From contig CBFICB010000003.1 of NCBI GenBank assembly GCA_965661005.1, forward strand, positions 1 through 64,000: a stretch of DNA of 64,000 nt, in the 5' to 3' direction. The notes beneath the pieces were generated by a model. The model did no database searches, had not been told where the DNA came from, and was given only the letters and a program-made list of their open reading frames with translations. This document shows, piece after piece, positions 55,985 through 64,000 of this stretch; positions within the stretch are counted from its first letter, which is position 1, and each line of letters begins with the position of its first letter. The stretch is from UBA5109 sp965661005 (lineage in GTDB: Bacteria > Pseudomonadota > Gammaproteobacteria > Pseudomonadales > Pseudohongiellaceae). Both the position numbers and the translations under genes were made by a program.

Positions 55985-56458
55985 TTGAACGTCGACTTAT
56001 TTCCATTAGTTTTATACTCCAGCATAGTTATTATTCTAATTATTGCTCTGACAGCTGTGTCTCATCTGTTAGGACAAAAACGTAAAGATCATGCTACTGA
56101 AGAAGTATACGAATCAGGCATGCTATCTGTAGGCTCTGCTCAATTAAAAATTTCCGTACCTTTTTATCTGACGGCCATCCTTTTTATTATTTTCGACCTC
56201 GAGGCTGTTTTTCTCTTTGCCTGGGCCATTTCAATACGTGAAACTAGCTGGCTGGGCTATGCCGAAGTTTTTATTTTTATTGCCATTCTAATTGCTGGGC
56301 TGGTCTATCTCTGGCGTGCCGGCGCTCTGGAATGGAGGAGCCAGCGCCAACGTGATGATCGTCTCCATACTATTGGCAAAAGTGGCGTAGTTAATATAGA
56401 CAGTAAAACGGGTAAGGCACCCGTTGTAGAGCAGCCTATTCAAGGAGGCGCACATTAA
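55985..56458 (+). CDS. nuoA: NADH-quinone oxidoreductase subunit A
   Basis: NuoA is a three-TM subunit of complex I. Conserved parts are YESGMLSVGSAQLKISVPFYLTAILFIIFDLEAVFLFAWA and GLVYLWRAGALEW in the last helix. The Gln/Lys/Gly-rich tail is longer than in E. coli. The frame opens at a TTG at 55928, but a GAG 8 bases before the TTG at 55985 and a -10 box at 55934-55939 favour the later start (157 residues). The TAA overlaps the nuoB ATG by one base. Confidence 0.92.
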   Translation: MNVDLFPLVLYSSIVIILIIALTAVSHLLGQKRKDHATEEVYESGMLSVGSAQLKISVPFYLTAILFIIFDLEAVFLFAWAISIRETSWLGYAEVFIFIAILIAGLVYLWRAGALEWRSQRQRDDRLHTIGKSGVVNIDSKTGKAPVVEQPIQGGAH

Positions 56459-57099
56459 TGAGTTGGGAACTGGTAAAGCCTGAAGATACATACTCTCCTA
56501 GCCCCGGGATGAATCAGTTTGATGACCATATTCGTAAGAATGTCATCATGACCCGCCTTGAAGATATGCTTGCCTGGAGTCGAAAAAACTCTCTTTGGCC
56601 TTTCAACTTTGGTCTATCTTGTTGTTATGTTGAAGCAGCGACAGCAATCTCAAGTCGCCATGATATTGCCCGCTTTGGTGCGGAGGTTTTTAGAGCAACG
56701 CCACGTCAAGCTGACATGATCATAATTGCCGGCACTGTATTTAGAAAGATGGCGCCGGTTGTACAGCGTCTTTACGAACAAATGATGGAGCCACGTTGGG
56801 TGATTTGCATGGGTTCCTGTGCAAACTCCGGTGGCATGTACGATATCTACTCCGTTGTACAGGGTGTAGATAAGTTTTTACCGGTTGATGTTTATGTCTC
56901 TGGTTGCCCGCCTAGACCTGAAGCCTTGCTGCAGGGCTTGAATCTTTTGCAAGATTCTATCGGCAAGAAAAGACGTCCAGTAAGTTGGGTGATCAATGAT
57001 CAGGGCATTTATGAGAGAGAGAAGAATGTTATTCAGCGCGAAGCCCGCCTTAAAGACAGAATAGCCGCGACTGAATTAACCAGTCCGGATGAAACCTAA
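56458..57099 (+). CDS. nuoB: NADH-quinone oxidoreductase subunit B
   Basis: The peripheral-arm subunit that binds cluster N2, the last Fe-S centre before quinone. The four ligands are Cys55, Cys56 (LSCC), Cys121 (CMGSC) and Cys150 (SGCPPRP), each 8 below the E. coli numbering as I recall it. 213 residues. AAGGAGG lies 9 bases before the ATG, the strongest ribosome-binding site of the cluster. Confidence 0.97.
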   Translation: MSWELVKPEDTYSPSPGMNQFDDHIRKNVIMTRLEDMLAWSRKNSLWPFNFGLSCCYVEAATAISSRHDIARFGAEVFRATPRQADMIIIAGTVFRKMAPVVQRLYEQMMEPRWVICMGSCANSGGMYDIYSVVQGVDKFLPVDVYVSGCPPRPEALLQGLNLLQDSIGKKRRPVSWVINDQGIYEREKNVIQREARLKDRIAATELTSPDET

Positions 57100-57124
57100 T
57101 AAATTTAATTAAGAAGAGATCACT

Positions 57125-58906
57125 TTGAGTACTGCTAATACCTCTTTACAGCAAAGTATGGCCGAAATTCCTTCGGTTATAGCTGAGCTTTATCTGAAGT
57201 TTGGTGAGTCTTCTTTCGTTCGCCAGCATACTGCTGAAGGTATGCCAACCTTGTGGCTGGTTCGCGACAAGCTGCTGGAAGTTCTCAAATTTTTACGTGA
57301 TGACTATCGTCCTCGATATGAAATGTTGCTCGATGTCACGGCAATTGATGAGCGTTTACGAGTGCATAGAGATGGTCAGCCAGAGAGTGATTTCACGGTT
57401 GTTTATCAGCTAATATCATACTCAGGCAACTGTGATATTCGACTAAAAATAGCCCTCAAAGAAACTGATTTAAAAATTCCTACTATCATTTCTTTATGGC
57501 CTGCAGCGAATTGGCATGAACGTGAGTGCTGGGACATGTTTGGAGTGGTATTTGAAGGTCATCCAAACTTAAGCCGCATTTACACACCCCCTACATGGGT
57601 TGGTCATCCTCTGCGTAAAGATCATCCCGCCAGAGCTACAGAGATGGATCCTTATCGTTTAGATGACGATATAGTCGATACTGAGCAGGAAGCAATGAAG
57701 TTCAATCCTGAAGAGTGGGGACTTGAGCGTAAATCCGAAAACAGCGAGTTCATGTTTCTGAACTTTGGACCTAACCATCCTGCAGCGCATGGTGTTATTC
57801 GATTTGCCCTGCAGCTGGATGGAGAATACGTGCTGGATGTAGTACCTGATGTGGGTTATCACCACCGAGGTGCAGAGAAAATGGGTGAGCGCCAAAGCTG
57901 GCACACCTATATACCGTATACCGATCGCATCGATTATCTTGGCGGTGTCATGAATAACCTTCCATATGTCATGGCCGTAGAAAAAATGGCAGGCATTGAA
58001 GTGCCAGAGCGAGTTAAAGTAATTCGTGTGATGCTGGCAGAATTTTTCCGCATATGTAGTCATTTGCTATTTTTTGGCACCTGGGCTGTCGATTTAGGCC
58101 AATTGTCACCACTGTTTTACGCCTTTGTTGATCGTGAGAAAGCCTTCAATATTATTGAATCAATTACAGGTGGACGAATGCACCCGAGCTGGTTCCGTAT
58201 TGGTGGTGTTGCTCAGGATTTACCAAATGGCTGGGAAGTCCGTGTTCGCGAATTTGTTGATATGTTTCCAAAGAAGCTTTTTGAATATCACAAGATGGTT
58301 ATGGACAACACAGTTATCAAACAGCGTACTATCGGGGTCGGCAAAATGAATACTCAGGACGCCTACGATTGGGGTATGACTGGCCCAGCTCTTAGAGCAA
58401 CGGGTTTGGAATGGGATTATAGAAAAAACCGTCCATATTCAGGCTATGAAAATTTCGAATTTGAAGTACCAATTGCTGCTAACGGCGATTGTTATGATCG
58501 TGCTGCAGTGCGTGTTGAAGAAATGCGTCAAAGTTGCGAGATTATTCGTCAGTGTCTGGAAAATATGCCTTCTGGTCCTTATAAATCCGATCATCCTCTA
58601 ACGACTCCTCCCTTAAAAGAAGACAGCAAGCAAGATATTGAAACCCTGATTAATCACTTCTTAAGCGTAAGTTGGGGGCCTGTTATGGAGCCAAGTGAAG
58701 TATCCATGGGTATTGAAGCGACCAAGGGGATTAATTCTTATTATTTAATCAATGATGGCGGTAGTGGTTCCTATCGAACGCGTATTCGCACTCCGTCTTT
58801 TATACATATACAGGCAATTCCATTTTTGAGCAGGGGGCTTATGCTGGCAGACTTTACTGCCGTAGTAGCGACCACCGACTTTGTAATGGCGGATGTTGAT
58901 AAATAA
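57125..58906 (+). CDS. nuoCD: NADH-quinone oxidoreductase fused subunit C/D
   Basis: A 593-residue fusion of NuoC and NuoD, the gammaproteobacterial arrangement. NuoC occupies about residues 1-185 (motif WHERECWDMFGVVFEGHPNL then LRKDHP) and NuoD about 200-593, opening with FLNFGPNHPAAHGVIRF and containing the quinone-site His of HHRGAEKMGE. The start is TTG with GAGA 6 bases upstream. 25 bases separate it from nuoB. Confidence 0.96.
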   Translation: MSTANTSLQQSMAEIPSVIAELYLKFGESSFVRQHTAEGMPTLWLVRDKLLEVLKFLRDDYRPRYEMLLDVTAIDERLRVHRDGQPESDFTVVYQLISYSGNCDIRLKIALKETDLKIPTIISLWPAANWHERECWDMFGVVFEGHPNLSRIYTPPTWVGHPLRKDHPARATEMDPYRLDDDIVDTEQEAMKFNPEEWGLERKSENSEFMFLNFGPNHPAAHGVIRFALQLDGEYVLDVVPDVGYHHRGAEKMGERQSWHTYIPYTDRIDYLGGVMNNLPYVMAVEKMAGIEVPERVKVIRVMLAEFFRICSHLLFFGTWAVDLGQLSPLFYAFVDREKAFNIIESITGGRMHPSWFRIGGVAQDLPNGWEVRVREFVDMFPKKLFEYHKMVMDNTVIKQRTIGVGKMNTQDAYDWGMTGPALRATGLEWDYRKNRPYSGYENFEFEVPIAANGDCYDRAAVRVEEMRQSCEIIRQCLENMPSGPYKSDHPLTTPPLKEDSKQDIETLINHFLSVSWGPVMEPSEVSMGIEATKGINSYYLINDGGSGSYRTRIRTPSFIHIQAIPFLSRGLMLADFTAVVATTDFVMADVDK

Positions 58907-58941
58907 ACAGACAATACAACTGAATATCTGAACAGAATAAA

Positions 58942-58957
58942 ACTGAGTAACTGAGTA
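58942..58957. repeat. 8-bp tandem duplication before nuoE
   Basis: ACTGAGTA repeats exactly at 58942-58949 and 58950-58957 in the 63-base gap between nuoCD and nuoE. Confidence 0.8.
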
Positions 58958-58969
58958 AATAGAAGAAAG

Positions 58970-59485
58970 ATGACCAATATTATTGCCAGCACAGCCCTAA
59001 AAGCACGGCAACTGACTGATGAAGAGATTCATGAAATTGAACATGAAAAGACTCATTATCCTTATGCTCAGGCAGTAGGGCTGGAAGCTTTAAAAATTGT
59101 TCAAAAGCATCAAGGCTGGGTCAGCGATGAAAGTTTGCTGGCTGTGTCAGAATATCTGGATATCCCGCCAGATGATCTGGAAGGCGTTGCTACTTTTTTT
59201 AACATGATTTTCCGTCGACCAGTGGGTAAAAACGTCATTCTTCTTTGTGACTCCGTGGCTTGCTGGATGCTGGGTTGTGATGATTTGAAAGAGCATATCA
59301 CCAGCACCTTGGGTATTGATTATGGTGAAACTACCGAAGATGACATGTTTACTTTAATTCCAGTGCCGTGTCTCGGTGATTGTGACAAAGCTCCCAGCAT
59401 GATGGTGGGAAGGGAAATATACAGAAATCTGACCAATGAAAAGATTGATCAGATTATCGCAGACTATAAAGCAAAGCTTAAATAG
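58970..59485 (+). CDS. nuoE: NADH-quinone oxidoreductase subunit E
   Basis: The 171-residue thioredoxin-like subunit with the [2Fe-2S] cluster N1a. Ligands are in CDSVAC and CLGDCDKAP (C-x4-C and C-x3-C). The intervening CWMLGCDD has an extra Cys. AGAAG lies close before the ATG. The NADH module genes nuoE, F, G follow in order. Confidence 0.95.
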   Translation: MTNIIASTALKARQLTDEEIHEIEHEKTHYPYAQAVGLEALKIVQKHQGWVSDESLLAVSEYLDIPPDDLEGVATFFNMIFRRPVGKNVILLCDSVACWMLGCDDLKEHITSTLGIDYGETTEDDMFTLIPVPCLGDCDKAPSMMVGREIYRNLTNEKIDQIIADYKAKLK

Positions 59486-59515
59486 TAGATGATTTAAAAC
59501 AGATAACAGATATAG

Positions 59516-60790
59516 ATGAGCATAAATAATCCATTAACCAAGAACATAGAAGAAGGCAGAACGCCTTTTACTTTTGCTGAGTATAAGGCTGCTGGTGGCT
59601 ATCAGAGTTTTGCTAATGCTGTAAAAATGGCACCACGTGATGTCATGGGGCAAGTGAAAGATGCCGGACTTGGTGGTCGCGGTGGCGCTGGATTTAACAC
59701 TGGTTTGAAATGGAGTTTTTCCCCTGATCCAGATGGTTTGCCGCGTTACTTGGTGGTCAATGCTGATGAGATGGAGCCAGGTACATTTAAAGACCGCTTA
59801 CTAATGGAAAATGATCCCCATTTATTAATAGAAGGGATGATTACTGCCTCATATGCAATACAAGCAAGCACTGGTTATATTTTCTTGAGGGGCGAGTACA
59901 CGCTTGCAGAAGAAAATTTATTGAAAGCCATCGATGAAGCTTATGATAATGGCATGTTAGGTAAAAACATCCAGGGTTCTGATTTCAGCTTGGATATTTA
60001 TTTGCATACCAGTGCTGGACGCTATATTTGCGGTGAAGAAACGGCATTGATCAACGCTCTTGAAGGAAAACGAGCTAATCCACGTTTCAAACCTCCTTTT
60101 CCACAGGTTAGTGGACTTTGGGGGAGGCCAACTCTGGTCAATAATGTAGAAACGATTTGTAACATCCCTGGTATTTTGACCCATGGAGTAGATTGGTTTA
60201 AGGCTTTAGGTCTGGGTGATGAATGCGGAACACGTATTTCAGGTGTAAGCGGAAGAGTAAAAAAACCTGGGTGCTGGGAAATGCCTGTTGGAACAACCTT
60301 TCGAACCTTGCTTGAAGATTATGCTGGAGGCATGCAAGAGGGGTATGAATTGAAAGCATTCTTGCCTGGTGGAGGCTCAACTGACTTTTTGATGCCTGAG
60401 CATCTCGACTTGCCAATGATTCCTGCCGATGTTGCCAAAGCCGGTTCGCGATTGGGAACATCACTGATTATGGTCTTGGATGATAAAACCTGTCCTGTAG
60501 GCACAGTACGTAATCTTATTAAATTTTTCGCCCATGAGTCTTGCGGGTGGTGTACGCCTTGTCGTGATGGACTGCCCTGGGTTGAGCATATTCTGAATAA
60601 AATGGAAGAAGGCACGGGTGAAATGAAAGACATCGAGATATTAAAGGAAATGTGCGGTTATATGGGGCCAGGAAATACTTTTTGCGCATTAGCGCCGGGA
60701 GCAGCAGAACCCTTGCAAAGCAGTCTCAAGTATTTTATGGACGAATATGAAAGTCATGTGAAGCACGGATGCGGCTATAATTCACATTAA
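59516..60790 (+). CDS. nuoF: NADH-quinone oxidoreductase subunit F
   Basis: The NADH- and FMN-binding subunit with [4Fe-4S] cluster N3. Visible are the NADH loop GRGGAGFNTGLKW, the FMN segment NADEMEPGTFKDR and the cluster motif ESCGWCTPCRDG, with the fourth Cys in GNTFCALA. 424 residues, normal length. nuoG starts 55 bases later. Confidence 0.97.
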   Translation: MSINNPLTKNIEEGRTPFTFAEYKAAGGYQSFANAVKMAPRDVMGQVKDAGLGGRGGAGFNTGLKWSFSPDPDGLPRYLVVNADEMEPGTFKDRLLMENDPHLLIEGMITASYAIQASTGYIFLRGEYTLAEENLLKAIDEAYDNGMLGKNIQGSDFSLDIYLHTSAGRYICGEETALINALEGKRANPRFKPPFPQVSGLWGRPTLVNNVETICNIPGILTHGVDWFKALGLGDECGTRISGVSGRVKKPGCWEMPVGTTFRTLLEDYAGGMQEGYELKAFLPGGGSTDFLMPEHLDLPMIPADVAKAGSRLGTSLIMVLDDKTCPVGTVRNLIKFFAHESCGWCTPCRDGLPWVEHILNKMEEGTGEMKDIEILKEMCGYMGPGNTFCALAPGAAEPLQSSLKYFMDEYESHVKHGCGYNSH

Positions 60791-60845
60791 AATAGTTGTT
60801 TAACTAATTGTTATATTTAGATAAAAGGTTGATTTAGGTTAAAAG

Positions 60846-63557
60846 ATGGCATCCATCACAATAGACGGTAAAGTCTTTGAAGTAGACGAAAAAAATAATC
60901 TCTTGCAGGAGTGTCTATCTCATGCAGTGGATTTGCCGTATTTTTGTTGGCACCCCAGCATGGGCTCAGTAGGTTCTTGTCGACAATGTGCAGTTATTGA
61001 GTATGCCAATGAAGAGGATGAAAAGGGTCGACTAGTGATGGCCTGTATGACTGAGCCTAGAGAAGGGGCGCGTTATTCGATTGCTGCTGCAGCTAAATTC
61101 AGGGCTCAGGCGATTGAAAGTATCATGATAAACCACCCTCATGATTGCCCAGTATGCGAAGAAGGCGGAGAGTGTCATTTGCAGGACATGACAGTGATGT
61201 CCGGCCATACCTATCGCCGCTATGATGGCAAAAAGAAAACGCATAATAATCAATATCTAGGGCCTTTTATCAATCATGAAATGAACCGCTGTATCACTTG
61301 TTATCGCTGTGTCCGTTATTACAAGGATTATGCCGGTGGGACCGATTTTGGACCGCAAGCATCCCATGACAATACCTATTTCGGTCGTTGGCAGGAAGGA
61401 CCTCTGGAAAGTGAGTTTTCTGGTAATCTGGTCGAAGTTTGCCCGACGGGTGTATTTACCGATAAACCTTTTAGTAAGCATTACAGTCGTAAGTGGGACT
61501 TACAGTCTTCCCCATCAATCTGCACAGGATGCAGTGTGGGTTGTAATACCAACCCAGGTGAACGTTACGGCACATTGAGAAGAATAGTTAATCGTTTTAA
61601 TGACGAAGTAAACGGCTATTTCCTTTGTGATAAAGGCCGTTTTGGCGCTGAGTACGTCAACAGCCCAGAGCGTATTCCTGTCAGCATGACTAGAAGCTTA
61701 CACAATGCCGATCCAGCTCAAATTGAACCGGACCAAGCTAAAGAGGCACTTAAACAAGCCGCCAAGGGTTCCATTGGTATTGGGTCTCCACGTGCTTCAA
61801 TGGAAGCCAACTTTGCTTTACGAGAGTTGGTTGGAGAAGAAAACTTCTATGCCGGTGTGTCTGCCCATGAGCTAAGCATGCTGAATAAAATTATTGATAT
61901 CTATCAAAACAAACCAGTTAATGTTGCCAGCGTTAAAGATATAGGAAGTTCAGATGCGGTCTTGATTCTTGGTGAAGATTTAACCAATACGGCTGCACGT
62001 CTTGCACTGGGCGTTCGTCAATCTGTTAAAAATCTTGGCCGCCAAATGGGGGCAGATTTAAATTTTCCAATCTGGCACGACGCTGCAATCCGACAATTGG
62101 CGATGGACAAATTAAGTCCTCTTTATATTTTAAGTCCACACTCAACTCGATTGGATGATATTGCACATACGACCCATATCAGCACAGCAGCGAATAGTGC
62201 CAAGCTGGGGATGGCAATTGCGCATGCTATAGATTCATCTGCGCCTGCGGTTAGTGGCTTAAGTGAAGAAGAGCAGACTCTTGTAGGTGAAATTGCTGAA
62301 AGCTTAAAATCTGCTAAGCAGCCCCTAATCATCAGTGGCACGAGCAGCCTCGAACCAGCCTTGTTAGATGCCGCCAGCAACATCGCTACAGCGCTACAAA
62401 GTAGTGATGATAAAGCGAATTTGGCTCTGGTAAGCTCAGAATCTAATAGTATGGGACTGGCTTTGATGATGCAGGGAAATGATAAAGCTCTTGATCAAGC
62501 CATGAGTACAGACAATAAAGCCGCTATCGTTCTGGAAAATGATTTATACCGCCGTGCTGCATCCGCTGATGTTGATGCCTTTATCGACAATCTGGATCAG
62601 TTGGTCGTGTTAGATCACTTGAAAAATCGAACTGGTGAGCAGGCTAATCTGGTATTGGCTGCTGCCACATTTGCAGAGAGCTCAGGTACTTTTGTTAATT
62701 ATGAAGGACGAGCTCAACATTATTATTCGACTTTTAAAGCAGATTCTAATATTCGTTCCAGTGCATTATGGTTGTCAGATAAGCACTTTAATGAAATCAC
62801 TGCTGCCTGTGCTGCCGCTATTGCCAATTGTGAGGCCATAGCAGAACTGACGCCAGGTGAAAATTATAACTTTGCTGGACTTAAAGCGCCTAGACAGCAT
62901 CATCGCTATAGTGGACGTACTTCCATGCGTGCAAATATTAATGTGCACGAGCCTAAACAAGAGCAAGATGAAGACGGTGTAATGGTTTATTCCATGGAAG
63001 GAGTGCCAGCTATTAAAGATTCAGCGGTAATAAATTCCCCCTGGGCGCCAGGCTGGAACTCTAATCAGAGTATATTTAAATTTCAGGAGTTTGCCGGTGG
63101 TCCGCTTAAGCAGGGATCTCAAGGTAAACGCTTATTAACAAACAACAGCACTGAGAAGTCCTGGAATGAAGCAGTCGCTTCAAATGACAGTGGTGAAGGC
63201 TATCAAGTTTTTCCTTTATACCATTTGTTTGGGTCAGAAGAGCTCAGTGCATATACTCCAGCAATTCAGGAAAAAGCGACTTCTGCCTATGTCTCACTTA
63301 ACCCGGAAGATGCCAAGAAACTGGGTTTGCAATCTAGTGACGGAGTCCAGGTTGAACATAATGGTGCTGTGCCTTTCATCATCAGGGAATCTATTCAGCC
63401 AGGAACAGTCGGTGTGTCAGTTGGTCTTACAGGCCTGAACTTCCAGGATATAAGTCCTGCAATTTCCCTGGATAAAGCTTCTGAATGGAAAAATCCTGAG
63501 TTATGGCGTGCGGCTAACATCATAGTTAGCGATAAGCGAGAAGAGGGAGCTGGCTAA
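60846..63557 (+). CDS. nuoG: NADH-quinone oxidoreductase subunit G
   Basis: The 903-residue multi-cluster subunit. The N-terminal ferredoxin part has Cys in CWHPSMGSVGSCRQC (N1b); then HPHDCPVCEEGGECHLQD (N4 region), CITCYRCVRYY and VCPTG (N5 and neighbours), and CTGCSVGCNT (the N7-type cluster found in some bacteria). A molybdopterin-oxidoreductase-like domain without cofactor use follows to the C-terminus. Its TAA shares one base with the nuoH ATG. Confidence 0.96.
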   Translation: MASITIDGKVFEVDEKNNLLQECLSHAVDLPYFCWHPSMGSVGSCRQCAVIEYANEEDEKGRLVMACMTEPREGARYSIAAAAKFRAQAIESIMINHPHDCPVCEEGGECHLQDMTVMSGHTYRRYDGKKKTHNNQYLGPFINHEMNRCITCYRCVRYYKDYAGGTDFGPQASHDNTYFGRWQEGPLESEFSGNLVEVCPTGVFTDKPFSKHYSRKWDLQSSPSICTGCSVGCNTNPGERYGTLRRIVNRFNDEVNGYFLCDKGRFGAEYVNSPERIPVSMTRSLHNADPAQIEPDQAKEALKQAAKGSIGIGSPRASMEANFALRELVGEENFYAGVSAHELSMLNKIIDIYQNKPVNVASVKDIGSSDAVLILGEDLTNTAARLALGVRQSVKNLGRQMGADLNFPIWHDAAIRQLAMDKLSPLYILSPHSTRLDDIAHTTHISTAANSAKLGMAIAHAIDSSAPAVSGLSEEEQTLVGEIAESLKSAKQPLIISGTSSLEPALLDAASNIATALQSSDDKANLALVSSESNSMGLALMMQGNDKALDQAMSTDNKAAIVLENDLYRRAASADVDAFIDNLDQLVVLDHLKNRTGEQANLVLAAATFAESSGTFVNYEGRAQHYYSTFKADSNIRSSALWLSDKHFNEITAACAAAIANCEAIAELTPGENYNFAGLKAPRQHHRYSGRTSMRANINVHEPKQEQDEDGVMVYSMEGVPAIKDSAVINSPWAPGWNSNQSIFKFQEFAGGPLKQGSQGKRLLTNNSTEKSWNEAVASNDSGEGYQVFPLYHLFGSEELSAYTPAIQEKATSAYVSLNPEDAKKLGLQSSDGVQVEHNGAVPFIIRESIQPGTVGVSVGLTGLNFQDISPAISLDKASEWKNPELWRAANIIVSDKREEGAG

Positions 63558-64000
63558 TGTTTAGTTTAGAAGTCGGTTCTTTACTTAATATCGGGCTGGT
63601 ACTGGTTGCAGGCTTGATCGTATCAATCATGATGATATGGGTAGAAAGGCGTTTTCTTGGCTTTTTCTCAGATCGTCTGGGACCTAACAGGGTTGGTCCT
63701 TTTGGACTGTTTCAGGTTATTGCCGACGCCGTTAAGATGTTGACGAAAGAAGATTGGATCCCACCATTTTCAGATAAGTTTACTTTTGTTATTGCACCCA
63801 TGATTTTGCCTATCGTGATGCTGCTTAGTCTGGGAGTTATTCCTTTTGCTCCTGGCATAGGAGTGATGGATCTTAATATTGGCTTGTTATGGATATTTGC
63901 TATGGCAGGCCTGGCGTCATATTCAACCATGCTTGGTGGTCTGGCATCCAATAATAAATTTGCTCTTTTAGGCTCTTTGCGCGGCGCTGGGCAAATGATC
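63557..64000 (+). CDS. nuoH: NADH-quinone oxidoreductase subunit H (5' part, truncated by window)
   Basis: The ATG overlaps the nuoG stop (TAATG), and the frame stays open to the window edge for 148 codons. The translation shows NuoH hallmarks: WVERRFLGFFSDRLGPNRVGP, FQVIADAVKMLTKEDWIPP, and hydrophobic helices; this region forms part of the quinone channel at the membrane-arm junction. The remaining half lies outside the window. Confidence 0.96.
   Translation, partial: MFSLEVGSLLNIGLVLVAGLIVSIMMIWVERRFLGFFSDRLGPNRVGPFGLFQVIADAVKMLTKEDWIPPFSDKFTFVIAPMILPIVMLLSLGVIPFAPGIGVMDLNIGLLWIFAMAGLASYSTMLGGLASNNKFALLGSLRGAGQMI

Overview
This is about 64 kb of moderately AT-rich, gene-dense chromosome from a gammaproteobacterium. 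The evidence is a fused nuoCD, zipA, nfuA, sohB, YheU, DUF2970, CsiV and the CysI/DUF934 pair. Several gene neighbourhoods are remembered from Pseudomonas-type genomes: smc-zipA-ligA, trigger factor-clpP-clpX-lon-hupB-ppiD, gloB-methyltransferase-rnhA-dnaQ, and methylthioinosine phosphorylase-csiV-mfd-gap. That points to the Pseudomonadales/Cellvibrionales side of the class; genus cannot be read from the sequence. I see no rRNA, tRNA, insertion sequence, prophage or CRISPR array.

Layout. 1-965 (-): truncated MraY/WecA-type phosphoglycosyltransferase. 1274-8693 (+): smc, zipA, ligA (chromosome segregation, division, DNA joining). 8787-10201 (+): lysozyme-like lipoprotein overlapping djlA. 10239-14088 (-): M16C metalloprotease behind the ribosome-assembly GTPase rbgA. 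14198-15482 (+): BolA and a Bax-like glucosaminidase. 15601-16692 (-): secreted polysaccharide deacetylase. 16797-19424 (+): ttcA, yheU, tusA, pdxB, converging on alaA (-). 20813-21208 (+): msrB. 21242-22592 (-): a broken TPR/beta-barrel outer-membrane gene. 22840-25353 (+): RND/MMPL exporter, then a 0.7 kb gene-free stretch. 26042-34805 (+): tig, clpP, clpX, lon, hupB, ppiD, a proteostasis block. 34923-39992 (+): oligopeptide ABC importer with fused ATPases. 39989-40768 (-): gloB. 40820-43872 (+): methyltransferase, rnhA, dnaQ, sohB. 43902-46044 (-): sulfite/nitrite reductase and DUF934. 46183-48394: a 42-residue membrane peptide, DUF2970, nfuA, methylthioinosine phosphorylase. 48411-52778 (-): csiV and mfd. 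52944-55868 (+): long-form GAPDH and soluble transhydrogenase. 55985-64000 (+): nuoA, B, CD, E, F, G and the start of nuoH.

The content is mostly core housekeeping: genome maintenance (smc, ligA, mfd, rnhA, dnaQ), protein quality control (tig, clpXP, lon, ppiD, djlA, sohB, msrB), sulfur and Fe-S metabolism (ttcA, tusA, nfuA, cysI, methylthioinosine phosphorylase), envelope functions, and redox/energy (gap, sthA, nuo). I found no unmistakable new multi-gene system.

The unusual signals are smaller. One outer-membrane gene has a TA microsatellite inside its signal-peptide region plus two in-frame stops. djlA seems to lack a conventional start codon. ZipA carries a very acidic linker. Several non-coding gaps, and one small gene's stop codon, carry short (8-16 bp) tandem duplications, as if replication slippage were shaping this genome's intergenic DNA.
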